Shown here: positions 5,990 through 13,043 of the stretch, in pieces
Position numbering within the stretch: position 1 is the stretch's first letter
Layout: the number at the start of each line of letters is the position of its first letter
From: a virus
DNA: 21,067 nucleotides
IMG/VR virus record: IMGVR_UViG_3300009593_000152
Coordinates: 1-21,067 of that record
Direction: 5' to 3' (one strand)
Notes under the pieces: generated by a model
The model's input: only the letters and a program-made list of their open reading frames with translations
The model's database searches: none
What the model was told of the DNA's origin: nothing
Translations under genes and position numbers: made by a program

Positions 5990-8484
5990 CCAAATAAATC
6001 CTCCAATGTTGCTTGAGGTTCTGTATTCCACCCCAAAGGTTTTAAAATATTTTCCAAAGGATCTACAAATGCCTTTTGGAAAATTAAATCATAATCTACA
6101 TATTTGTCAACATCAAACTCTTTAGGGAGTTTTGTTACAAATGCAATGGTATTCTCACCAATATTATTAGGTTCTTTTAAATACAAAAATTTAATTTTAT
6201 CTCCTTCTTGTATCATCTCATATTTGAGATTAAGATTCTTTTTCTTAATTAAATTATTATATAATAAACTTCCTCTGACATGTATAGGTGTTCCTTTTGT
6301 GTATATGTCAGAACCTGAAGTGTACTTTCTTAAATTATTACACCCTCTAGGAAATGCAATATCCTCAGGTGTTCTAGATTTAAAATCCTGTTTGGCTTCC
6401 TCTATAAATGTTTGTAAGTGTTCCTCGTCTGAGGTAAGTATAAGTCTAACAGCTTCTTTTAGAGACTCTCTAATAGGGCCAGGAGTGCTACTTCTCACTA
6501 TCTCTAAACCCATAACCTTTAACTTGGGTTCTTTTAATCTCAATCCTTCATCATCTAATACATTTAAAGCGTATCGTTTCTTAGCAACAAATACACCTTT
6601 ATCTGCTATAACTTCTCTCTTAAAATCTATTTTATGTTCAAAAGCATTAGTATAATTCCCTAACTTTGTCATTGCTTGTGCAATAGCAGGTTCAATTTTA
6701 TCTGTGCCTATCTTATCAAGAAGGCCTACAACCTTATCTATACTTTTATCAGGAAAGAAATTCTCTACCAATTTTTTACATGTAACATAACAAGAATCAG
6801 TATCACTATAAAAAGAATACATTTCATCATCTGTGCCACATACTTTATTCATATAAGCATCTAATGCTTTAGCTGTATCTCTAATAATTAATTGACCTGA
6901 CATTGTAATACCTTCTGCAATCCTATCATCATAGAATCTAAAGTACTGATTAGCTAATGCACCATATAAACTGTTTAATTGAATCTTACGAGCCATCTGG
7001 AAATTATTATATTTACTAATCTCATTCTTGTGATGTAATGCTCCAGTCTCCTGAAAGTCTGATTGTGCTTTTTGCATAAGTCTTTTATATCTTAATCTAT
7101 CATCAAAAAACTTCTGTACTATCTCAGGAAATAATCCTTTCTTTTCTCTTGTATAACAGGAACCATTCCCTGCCATAGTATAATTCTTTTCTTTTAACTT
7201 ATCTAATTGATATCTATCTAATTGATCGTCTACTTTAACATCATATGCAAATCCAGGAACAATAGTCTCTGGACTCATATTGTGTTGCATTAGGATACTA
7301 GGATACAGGCTAGTAGCATCAAAACTACACACCCAATCATAAGCTCCAGGATTTGGTTCTTGAACATAAGCTCCCTCTATTTGCCTTTCTTTTCTTCCAC
7401 CACCTTGGTGGACTACGATATTCTTTTCCCATAAATGATTATATAATAAACTATCCCAAGTTCGAACAGCTGAGAATACATCATTATAATTACATTTAGC
7501 GTCATAGGCCATTGTAATAGCCAGTTCAATAAGTTTCATCTTATCTTCTAACTCATCAACAATAACTGTATCTATAATATTATATTCTACAAATCTATTC
7601 CAGTCTTTCTCATAAAACTCTTTAAATGTGTCAAAGCCAGACTCAAGTTTGTTTTTACCTAGTTCTGTTTCAGCAATAAAGTCTAGTTTATAACTCTCTC
7701 TTGTAACATAAGTAAACTTCTTATATAAGTCTAAATAATCTAATTGTGCAACACCTGTAATCTCGAATGCTGTCATCTCACGATTAGCAAATCTAATAGG
7801 CCTTTTGTTAACTAATCCAAAAGGAGAGAATCTTTTATGTTCATTCTCACCTAATACCCTTTGAACTCTTGTAATAAGATAAGGCATGTCAAACAAATTG
7901 CTGTTCCAACCTGTAATAATATCAGGAGTATTATCCTTCCACCATCCTAAGAAACTTACAAGCAGTTCTGTTTCATCTTTACAATTAATATATTCTATAT
8001 CTAAATGTTTTGTATCCTCACCAGGAGTGAACTCTCCCAAACCCCATGTTGTTATCTCTTTGGTGTTGTTGTTTTGAAGTGTGATAACTAACACTTTCTC
8101 GGAGGGAGAGTCCACATTTGGAAATCCACCTTCTGATGTTGTTTCAATATCAATAGAATAGATTGCCATACTTTTAGCATCCCATTCTACAACACCAGGA
8201 TAATTCTCGGTGATATATTGGTATGCGTAATAATTTTGTCCATATATAGGGAAATTGTCTACATCTTTATAACTGTCAAAGAAAGCGGTGGCCTCCTTAT
8301 TAGTAGAGAATTTTATTGGTGATACATTCTCACCAAAGATGCTTTTGTATTTGGATTTTTCTTTGCTCTTAACAAAGAGTGTAGGCCTGAAATCATGCTT
8401 AGCCGTAACACGGCCACCATATTTGTCTACACCACGGAAAAGTATCTTATCGCCGTAATGTCTTGCATAAGTATAAAAATTCAT
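5986..8484 (-). CDS. 43: Family B DNA polymerase gp43
   Basis: An 832-residue homologue of T4 gp43, the replicative polymerase with 3'-5' proofreading. Exonuclease motifs are SIDIETTSEGG (D112, E114), TGWNSNLFD (191-199) and YNIIDTVIVD (301-310). Polymerase motif A is SFDATSLYPSI (D389 region), motif B KIQLNSLYG (500-508), motif C YSDTDS (559-564), followed by a KKRYAL segment that contacts the primer. T4 gp43 has 898 residues, so this is slightly shorter but complete. The C-terminus ends TLEDLFG, a plausible clamp-binding peptide. The ATG at 8484 has AAGG 7 bases upstream and is about 27 bases from the -10 of a sigma70 promoter, so it is expected early. No intein or split is seen. Confidence 0.97.
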   Translation of the reverse strand: MNFYTYARHYGDKILFRGVDKYGGRVTAKHDFRPTLFVKSKEKSKYKSIFGENVSPIKFSTNKEATAFFDSYKDVDNFPIYGQNYYAYQYITENYPGVVEWDAKSMAIYSIDIETTSEGGFPNVDSPSEKVLVITLQNNNTKEITTWGLGEFTPGEDTKHLDIEYINCKDETELLVSFLGWWKDNTPDIITGWNSNLFDMPYLITRVQRVLGENEHKRFSPFGLVNKRPIRFANREMTAFEITGVAQLDYLDLYKKFTYVTRESYKLDFIAETELGKNKLESGFDTFKEFYEKDWNRFVEYNIIDTVIVDELEDKMKLIELAITMAYDAKCNYNDVFSAVRTWDSLLYNHLWEKNIVVHQGGGRKERQIEGAYVQEPNPGAYDWVCSFDATSLYPSILMQHNMSPETIVPGFAYDVKVDDQLDRYQLDKLKEKNYTMAGNGSCYTREKKGLFPEIVQKFFDDRLRYKRLMQKAQSDFQETGALHHKNEISKYNNFQMARKIQLNSLYGALANQYFRFYDDRIAEGITMSGQLIIRDTAKALDAYMNKVCGTDDEMYSFYSDTDSCYVTCKKLVENFFPDKSIDKVVGLLDKIGTDKIEPAIAQAMTKLGNYTNAFEHKIDFKREVIADKGVFVAKKRYALNVLDDEGLRLKEPKLKVMGLEIVRSSTPGPIRESLKEAVRLILTSDEEHLQTFIEEAKQDFKSRTPEDIAFPRGCNNLRKYTSGSDIYTKGTPIHVRGSLLYNNLIKKKNLNLKYEMIQEGDKIKFLYLKEPNNIGENTIAFVTKLPKEFDVDKYVDYDLIFQKAFVDPLENILKPLGWNTEPQATLEDLFG

Positions 8485-8510
8485 AACAACACCTTAAACA
8501 TAATATACAC

Positions 8511-8539
8511 ATTATAAGCTCTTACGAACCTTGAGTCAA
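8511..8539 (-). promoter_or_regulatory. Sigma70-type early promoter for gp43
   Basis: The minus strand has TTGACT (8539-8534), 17 bp, then a perfect TATAAT (8516-8511). The spacer shares GGTTCG and AGAG with the cobS promoter, and GTATATTA lies just downstream in both. It fills the only gap between the nuclease gene and gp43, so it should start an early transcript through gp43, the basic peptide, the dehydrogenase, uvsX and gp41. Confidence 0.88.
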
Positions 8540-8941
8540 TTATATTTCTTTAACTTTGGTCCTATTTCGCAAGTGGCCTTCTGCTATATCTTCCTTACTT
8601 GCGCCGTGATAGGAAACGGCATGATGTTTACGGATCATAAGTTCATTAATATTAGTGTTACCATCTAAACTAATAAATTCACCAAGTATCCTTCCATATT
8701 TTCCTTTTTTATCGAGCCTTGTTTTGAGTATAGCTCCGTTCTCAATCTGCTGCGTGAGGAATTTCTTCGCCATAAGTCCGTATCGTTTCTCGTCGAGGTC
8801 ACGGGTTCTACTTTCGGGAGTATCGATCCCATGCAGACGTATTCTCTGTTTTTTGAGCCAACAACCGAAGCCCAAGTCGATATCCACATCTACTGTATCT
8901 CCGTCAATTATTTTGACAATCTTAACTCTATATTCATACAT
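8540..8941 (-). CDS. Staphylococcal-nuclease-like (thermonuclease fold) protein
   Basis: A 133-residue protein with the SNase OB-fold. Seen in order: VKIIDGDTVDVD with the calcium-binding aspartates, RIRLHGIDTPESR carrying the first catalytic Arg and the Glu of DTPE, then DKKGKYGRILGEF with the second catalytic Arg, and a NINELMI...HHAVSYHG end. All expected catalytic residues are present. There is no evident signal peptide, so it would act in the cytoplasm, perhaps degrading host or nicked DNA or RNA. Cyanophages carry similar proteins. The ATG at 8941 follows the preceding stop directly (TAA then ATG) and AGGA stands 6 bases upstream. The gene ends at the gp43 promoter. Confidence 0.88.
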   Translation of the reverse strand: MYEYRVKIVKIIDGDTVDVDIDLGFGCWLKKQRIRLHGIDTPESRTRDLDEKRYGLMAKKFLTQQIENGAILKTRLDKKGKYGRILGEFISLDGNTNINELMIRKHHAVSYHGASKEDIAEGHLRNRTKVKEI

Positions 8942-9283
8942 TTACTTTCCTTTTTTAGATTCGTTCAACACCTTTTTATTTATAAAGTCTGGCTGAACAA
9001 TTCCAGATCCAAATTTCTTATTATATGCGTTTAACATATCTTTACCTGGATCATATACTGAAACAATATGAGTTGGAAAGACTGGTACTTTGTGGTCTTT
9101 TGCAAATGGAGCGTAAGGAGCAAGTCCCACGCTAAAATCAGTTTCACTTCCAGGATTTGGCATCATCATTATAATGGCCGGTTTATCTATAACTAGAAAT
9201 CCTCTACCTTCAATCTCCGACTCTGTTACATCACCTATTAGATCCTCACCTGTTGTTAGTTTAACTATTTGAATGTTTGACAT
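8942..9283 (-). CDS. Conserved marine-phage protein, possible Sm-like fold
   Basis: A 113-residue protein starting MSNIQIVKLTTGEDLIGDV, followed by beta-rich segments (FLVIDKPAIIMMMP, SVGLAPYAPF, VPVFPTHIVSVYDP) and a lysine-rich tail. A VKL-x-TGE-x-L-x-GxV opening followed by short strands resembles the first strands of Sm/LSm barrels. I recall that a cyanophage-derived Sm-like protein has been described structurally, but cannot confirm that this is the same family. If so, it might bind RNA. AGGAG lies close before the ATG at 9283. The gene sits between Hsp20 and the nuclease and abuts the latter. Confidence refers to the gene being real; the fold is tentative. Confidence 0.7.
   Translation of the reverse strand: MSNIQIVKLTTGEDLIGDVTESEIEGRGFLVIDKPAIIMMMPNPGSETDFSVGLAPYAPFAKDHKVPVFPTHIVSVYDPGKDMLNAYNKKFGSGIVQPDFINKKVLNESKKGK
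8977..8984 (-). promoter_or_regulatory. Possible T4-late-type box before the nuclease gene
   Basis: TATAAATA on the minus strand, inside codons for FINKK of the Sm-like gene, 36-43 bases upstream of the nuclease ATG. The match is exact, but AT-rich lysine/asparagine codons make a chance hit likely. Confidence 0.3.
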
Positions 9284-9301
9284 GCTCCTTATCTCCTATA
9301 A

Positions 9302-9751
9302 TTATTTAATGTCTATCACTTGTGGTTTTTGAGATTCGGGAACAACATTTTCTAATGCTATTGCCAAAACACCATTATCCATTTTTGCAGACTTAATTTC
9401 TATTGTGTCTGCAAGGTTCCAAGCTCTAGTAAAGTTTCTTTCAGCTATACCTTTGTGTATAAAATTAGATTCTTTATCTTTTTCTTGGTTACCTTCTACA
9501 ATAAGTACTGAACCATCTTTAGATTCTTTTCTTATTGTAATTTCATTTTTCTTAAAGCCTGAAACAGCTATCTCGATAATGAAATTAGTATCATCCACTT
9601 TCTTAACATTGTAAGGTGGAAAGGAACTTTGCACTCCAGGGCTAGATGCTGTTATTGCATCAAATACCTTATTGAAGCCTATGAATTCTCTTTCGATTTG
9701 TGGAAATGTTTGGACGAAATTGTCCCAGTTTGTCGTGTTTATGCTTACCAT
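9302..9751 (-). CDS. Small heat-shock protein (Hsp20/IbpA-like)
   Basis: A 149-residue alpha-crystallin-domain protein common in marine T4-like phages. The N-terminal arm contains FIGFNKVFDAI. The crystallin domain runs from PPYNVKKVDD through FIIEIAVSGFKKNEITI, and the signature MDNGVLAIALEN near 125-136 matches the family's A-x-x-x-GVL-x-I motif. The C-terminus ends QVIDIK, an IxI-type oligomerisation motif. It is an ATP-independent holdase that would keep phage or host proteins soluble during assembly. A TATAAATA late box lies about 62 bases upstream of the ATG, so late expression is likely, which suits an assembly role. Confidence 0.92.
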   Translation of the reverse strand: MVSINTTNWDNFVQTFPQIEREFIGFNKVFDAITASSPGVQSSFPPYNVKKVDDTNFIIEIAVSGFKKNEITIRKESKDGSVLIVEGNQEKDKESNFIHKGIAERNFTRAWNLADTIEIKSAKMDNGVLAIALENVVPESQKPQVIDIK

Positions 9752-9787
9752 TTTAGTTTCCTCCTATTAGTTAGCAAGGTTAATATA

Positions 9788-9808
9788 TGATACCCTTCCG
9801 GCGTATCA
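9788..9808 (-). other. Stem-loop at the predicted 5' end of the Hsp20 late transcript
   Basis: Perfect 6-bp arms TGATAC and GTATCA flank a 9-base loop. The late box at 9813-9820 would place the start of transcription close to 9807, so the hairpin would sit at the extreme 5' end of the RNA. It could protect the message, or end readthrough from the oxygenase gene, although no U-run follows. Confidence 0.4.
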
Positions 9809-9812
9809 TTAT

Positions 9813-9820
9813 TATTTATA
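9813..9820 (-). promoter_or_regulatory. T4-late-type promoter for Hsp20
   Basis: Exact TATAAATA on the minus strand, overlapping the stop of the upstream oxygenase gene and opening the 64-base gap before Hsp20. Intergenic placement makes it one of the better late-promoter candidates here. Confidence 0.65.
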
Positions 9821-10475
9821 CACTCTTTTCGCTTTCTAGCCATTTTTGGTATAAATTATTGTCATAAACACCACGCCTAAACCATAAATTACATGCCATT
9901 TTTTCTCCTCTTATAACAGGAAGACTAGCATGGAAACTGGTTTCTAAAGGTACTTCTGTACCTGTGTGCGTGTTTTGAAAAAAGACACATCTACCTTTCT
10001 TAGGTTTTACTGTAATATTTAACTGTGGAAAATCTGTTTCGCCACCGTCTTGTACATCACACAAATAAAGTAATGCTGTTGCTACTCTATTTCCTGCTTG
10101 AGGTACATATTGTTCTATTTGTTCTAGGGTAAAGGCATCATGATGGCCTTCATACTGTTCTCCCTTTTGATATTTAATAATAGATAAAGGCTCTGCTTGA
10201 GATTGATGAAGTCTTAATGTATTAGAACACGCATTTAAAAATGCTACTGCTGAGGGAGAATGTAAGTAATGAAGACTCGTTGATGAGTTAGTTCTTCTAA
10301 TATCAGAAGTTCCTGTACCATCGTTAGAAACCACTTTTGCTTTTTGGAATTCTCCATGTTTCTCTATATCTTCTACAAGATCATCTATTACTTTTTCAGG
10401 TATAAAATCATCTATTGTATAGATAAATGGATTATTTAAAGACCATACTACTAATTCACCTTGCTTATGTTCCAT
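9816..10475 (-). CDS. 2OG-Fe(II) oxygenase, prolyl-4-hydroxylase type
   Basis: A 219-residue protein with a complete set of dioxygenase ligands. H111-x-D113 lies within YEGHHDAF, followed by ATALLYLCDVQDGGETDFP, then KPKKGRCVFF and the distal H182 with K192 in SFHASLPVIRGEKMACNLWFR, the family's iron His and 2-oxoglutarate-binding Lys. It would hydroxylate a protein or peptide using O2 and 2-oxoglutarate in the cytoplasm. Such genes are frequent in cyanophages. The start at 10475 overlaps the radical SAM stop by 11 bases with TAGGA 7 bases upstream. It is the canonical HxD type, unlike the HxE protein at 119-733. Confidence 0.9.
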   Translation of the reverse strand: MEHKQGELVVWSLNNPFIYTIDDFIPEKVIDDLVEDIEKHGEFQKAKVVSNDGTGTSDIRRTNSSTSLHYLHSPSAVAFLNACSNTLRLHQSQAEPLSIIKYQKGEQYEGHHDAFTLEQIEQYVPQAGNRVATALLYLCDVQDGGETDFPQLNITVKPKKGRCVFFQNTHTGTEVPLETSFHASLPVIRGEKMACNLWFRRGVYDNNLYQKWLESEKSV

Positions 10476-11751
10476 TTCTAAATCCTATCACTCCAAGTTC
10501 TGGGAAGGCTTTTTTAAATTCGGTGCCTCTCCTTCTATCATGTTCTGTTATAAAAGTCCAAAAGTCTTTTCTATTTTTTTCTAGTTCTTCACCTTTGAAC
10601 CTATTTGCTTTTATCCAGCCAACTGTCTTTCTATATTTCTCTATCTCTCCAGTCGTAAACTGTGGATAATTTTCCATTTCTTTTAAACTGTTCTCCATTA
10701 TACTTATATGATAATCGTCAGCGATTTGTGCTGAAAGGTGGTCTGGCTCTACCATATAAGGCATGTCTATTGTAATTAAATCTCCATATGTATTTTTAAG
10801 TTCTGCCATTTTAAAAAGGAATTCACTTGAATTTGGAATAGACAAGAAGTTAAATGTACACATTATTCCTACAGGAACACCACTTGCTAAAACCTTATGA
10901 AGGTTCTCTTCAAAATGTCCCATATCTAATCCGTGCCTGATATACTCTGCTTGTTTGCCCCATGAATCTATACTGACATAAAGTTTTGTATTAGGTATAT
11001 CTTTAACTAGATTAATATATTTTATTACTCTGTTTTCAGTAACCATAAGATTAGAATTACAATGGAATGTTAGGCCTTCCCTAGGATTAGCTTTCACATA
11101 TTCTAAGAGCTTATATGTATTCTTATCTAATAATGGTTCTCCTCCTGTAACCCTAAGAACAAATAAATGTTCATAAGCTTGTGGAAACCACTTCCAAAAT
11201 TTTTGTATATATGGAGAGTTTTCTATTTGAGGTGTATGGATTAAATTATAAGGTTTTGATAATCCATAAGGTCCTTCTTTTTCTATTTCCTTTTCCCAGG
11301 TTGTGCTAAATACAGGACCACAATAACTACATGCCATTTGACATTTATTTGTGAATGATATTTCTAAATACTTAGGATAAACATATTCAAGGCCTGCTTC
11401 TTGTGCCTCTTTTACTATGTCTCGATTATGTTTGAAAAATTGTACTGCAAGTGTCTGCCTATCTGAGATTAAATTAAGATCCTCTACCTCCCAACAATAA
11501 GAGCACTCTGAAGGTTTGCCACCTTGTAACATCGTTGCCCTTTGTTCAACTTTGTGAGGTGTGTTATGTAAATCTGCTCCTAAAGGTATTTGATGTGTAG
11601 GACAATGATAGCAGGAATGAGCTCTACCTGTTCCTAAGTGCATTTCTTGGTGATACCATTTGAGCACACAGAAACCAGGCCCCACTTTGTCCTGTTCTGT
11701 TTTAATAAGTTGGAGGGCTTCTATTTGATTTTTATTTAACTTTCTTTCCAA
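10465..11751 (-). CDS. Radical SAM protein, twitch-type, with extra cysteines
   Basis: A protein of up to 428 residues with the radical SAM cluster motif NKCQMACSYCGP (C137-x3-C141-x2-C144), the S-adenosylmethionine-binding RVTGGEPLL, and later KLYVSIDSWG. N-terminal to the core lie C28, the pair C47/C50 (SCYHCPTH) and the pair C83/C86 (SECSYCW), which could bind an additional cluster or zinc. Such proteins are common in marine phage genomes, with unknown substrates, perhaps peptide or tRNA. The frame opens with a TTG at 11751, 20 bases inside regA, with no visible Shine-Dalgarno. A GTG at residue 23 has AGGA 4 bases upstream and is an alternative, but both keep all cysteines. Confidence 0.85.
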   Translation of the reverse strand: MERKLNKNQIEALQLIKTEQDKVGPGFCVLKWYHQEMHLGTGRAHSCYHCPTHQIPLGADLHNTPHKVEQRATMLQGGKPSECSYCWEVEDLNLISDRQTLAVQFFKHNRDIVKEAQEAGLEYVYPKYLEISFTNKCQMACSYCGPVFSTTWEKEIEKEGPYGLSKPYNLIHTPQIENSPYIQKFWKWFPQAYEHLFVLRVTGGEPLLDKNTYKLLEYVKANPREGLTFHCNSNLMVTENRVIKYINLVKDIPNTKLYVSIDSWGKQAEYIRHGLDMGHFEENLHKVLASGVPVGIMCTFNFLSIPNSSEFLFKMAELKNTYGDLITIDMPYMVEPDHLSAQIADDYHISIMENSLKEMENYPQFTTGEIEKYRKTVGWIKANRFKGEELEKNRKDFWTFITEHDRRRGTEFKKAFPELGVIGFRNGT

Positions 11752-12151
11752 TATTGTATTTGGGGATTAACTCCCACTCACCTTTCTCTTTAAACGAAAT
11801 AATTTTAATTTGGCTTAAAGGCGCCAAATCGTCTGCTTCAGTTAATAATTTTACTAAACCCCAATCTGATAGAAGTTTTGCAATAGTATTTCTTCGCTGT
11901 AAATCGTTGTCTTGAAAGTCTGCTTCCTTGCCGTCAAGTGCGAATAGTTCTTTAAAGTGTGTTATAAAGTATCTACCTTTCTTGTGTAGGATGTGGCAAG
12001 ATTGATAAAGAACCTTGTCCTTTTTTGAAGCTACTCCAATTCGAGACAATGTTTCCCTGACCTTCAAAAAATCTTCTGGGTCGTTTAAGGAAACTTCTAA
12101 AGGTGAATACCCTGGATAGTCTATGTTAAAGTAATTCTCTTGATCACTCAT
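11732..12151 (-). CDS. regA: RegA translational repressor
   Basis: A 139-residue homologue of T4 RegA, which binds mRNA near start codons of early genes and represses their translation. From residue 24, PEDFLKV is followed by ETLSRIG, KDKVLYQSCHILHKKGRYF, HFKELFALDG, an RRNTIAKLLSDWG segment and the C-terminal WELIPKYNIG. All correspond to T4 RegA in order. The T4 protein (122 residues) begins about eight residues before PEDFLKV, so this one has an N-terminal extension of about 16 residues rich in Tyr and Asp. I chose the ATG at 12151 (AGG 8 bases upstream) over a TTG two codons earlier. It follows gp62, as in T4, and likely autoregulates the clamp/loader operon. Confidence 0.93.
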   Translation of the reverse strand: MSDQENYFNIDYPGYSPLEVSLNDPEDFLKVRETLSRIGVASKKDKVLYQSCHILHKKGRYFITHFKELFALDGKEADFQDNDLQRRNTIAKLLSDWGLVKLLTEADDLAPLSQIKIISFKEKGEWELIPKYNIGKKVK

Positions 12152-12195
12152 TCTCAATACCTGTTTTTCTTAAATAATAAATTAAGTTATAAAGG

Positions 12196-12203
12196 TATTT
12201 ATA
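12196..12203 (-). promoter_or_regulatory. T4-late-type box before regA
   Basis: Exact TATAAATA on the minus strand overlapping the gp62 stop codon, about 45 bases upstream of the regA ATG. It could give late expression of RegA, the radical SAM protein and the oxygenase. Confidence 0.55.
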
Positions 12204-12657
12204 CTTTTCCGCCTTTAGATGTAGCTAAGTGAAGTTTTATGATATCAATTTGTGTATCATTTAAAAGACTGAGGGCCTGTTTTGCTTTAATTAAAGAATA
12301 ACCAAAAAATTTCTGTATTGCTTCTATATTTTCTTCATCATTCTTTAGCCATTTATTGTATCTTTTGCCTTGCCTAACGACATCAAATAAAAAGTCAAAC
12401 TGCATTTTATTATCTAAATGATGTCGTGAATTCATTTCATTAGCTGCAATACAAGTATCTTTACCAAAGCCCATTGCACGATTTACCATGAAAGGATTAT
12501 ATTCTTTTTCAGTCCTTTCATCTACCATAATATTGTTTTTTGTATAGATGCTGTTAGCAAAGTCAAAAGGAGAAATCTTTTTAAGTTTCTCTTGAAACTC
12601 TTCTTCATTAATTTCTTCTATTGGATCGCCAAATCCTTCTAATATACTATCACTCAT
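12199..12657 (-). CDS. 62: Clamp loader small subunit gp62
   Basis: A 152-residue protein placed between the clamp loader ATPase and RegA, the T4 position of gene 62. Similarity is moderate: NPFMVNRAMGFGKDTCIAANEMNS, QFDFLFDVVRQGKRYNKWLK and a helical C-terminus match the FMVENAL, NYL and GKRYGKW features I recall for T4 gp62 (187 residues). gp62 clamps the gp44 ATPase ring to open gp45 and load it at primer ends. The ATG at 12657 is preferred over a TTG three codons upstream; neither has a strong Shine-Dalgarno site. Confidence 0.85.
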   Translation of the reverse strand: MSDSILEGFGDPIEEINEEEFQEKLKKISPFDFANSIYTKNNIMVDERTEKEYNPFMVNRAMGFGKDTCIAANEMNSRHHLDNKMQFDFLFDVVRQGKRYNKWLKNDEENIEAIQKFFGYSLIKAKQALSLLNDTQIDIIKLHLATSKGGKV

Positions 12658-12679
12658 ATTAACCAAAACTGTAACTGAT

Positions 12680-12714
12680 TATTAACATTATTATTATAAA
12701 ATATATTGTTAATA
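12680..12714. repeat. 8-bp inverted repeat upstream of gp62
   Basis: TATTAACA (12680-12687) and TGTTAATA (12707-12714) face each other across a 19-base AT-only spacer in the 81-base gap between the one-TM gene and gp62. It could be an operator for the neighbouring ribbon-helix-helix protein, a translational hairpin, or chance in AT-rich DNA. Confidence 0.4.
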
Positions 12715-12738
12715 TTTTTATATCTGTATCGTTATCCA

Positions 12739-12870
12739 TTAAAAATGCCTTATCACTCCTGCTATAATGAAGAAGCATGTAAAGAAATTAACAAGAACAA
12801 CGATTGTTCTGAAAATAGCAACCATGTCTGCTTCTGCAGAATCATCGCTTGCTTTTTCTCCTAGGGACAT
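12739..12870 (-). CDS. 43-residue single-TM membrane peptide
   Basis: Manual translation gives MSLGEKASDDSAEADM followed by a long hydrophobic stretch (about residues 17-40, including VVLVNFF and FFIIAGVI) and an RHF end. It has one TM with an acidic N-terminal tail. The ATG at 12870 has GGAAG about 9 bases upstream and follows the ribbon-helix-helix stop by 19 bases. Its position inside the clamp-loader operon is unusual for a membrane protein. It might tether the replisome to the membrane or act on the host; there is no direct evidence for either. Confidence 0.65.
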   Translation of the reverse strand: MSLGEKASDDSAEADMVAIFRTIVVLVNFFTCFFIIAGVIRHF

Positions 12871-12889
12871 ACACCATAACTTCCATATT

Positions 12890-13042
12890 CTACTTAAAGT
12901 CAATATATTTCCCTTCTTTCAATGTTTCATATCCTTCTAACATTAGTTGGGAAACTGTCATATTTCTTTTCTTAGCTTCTTTCTTAATTTCTTCTCTTTT
13001 TGATTTTTCAATCCTAATCTGTATCCAAGCGTCTTTGGCCAT
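12890..13042 (-). CDS. Ribbon-helix-helix (Arc/CopG-type) small protein
   Basis: Manual translation gives 50 residues: MAKDAWIQIRIEKSKREE, then a charged helix, then NMTVSQLMLEGYETLKEG. The IQIRI strand, the helix of about 14 residues, a turn at NMT and a second helix starting SQLMLEG match the ribbon-helix-helix fold, which binds DNA as a dimer through the strand (here Q8, R10 and K13 would face DNA). The gene begins 1 base after the gp44 stop (TAA, A, ATG). A weak GGAA lies 10 bases upstream. T4 has no gene between 44 and 62, so this is an insertion. It may repress phage or host promoters. Confidence 0.75.
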   Translation of the reverse strand: MAKDAWIQIRIEKSKREEIKKEAKKRNMTVSQLMLEGYETLKEGKYIDFK

Positions 13043-13043
13043 T

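Noticed and set aside
6104-6655. Long plus-strand open frame opposite the 3' part of gp43
   Set aside because: It lies fully antisense to a motif-complete polymerase gene, has no family features and no ribosome site. Similar plus-strand frames elsewhere are also shadows of minus-strand genes.
8665-8889. Minus-strand 74-residue frame inside the nuclease gene
   Set aside because: It is another frame of the SNase-like gene, whose catalytic motifs are all in the longer frame.
12680-12738. Possible sigma70 promoter before gp62 (TTAACA and TATAAT words)
   Set aside because: The spacing is only about 8 bp; the AT-rich sequence yields such words by chance.
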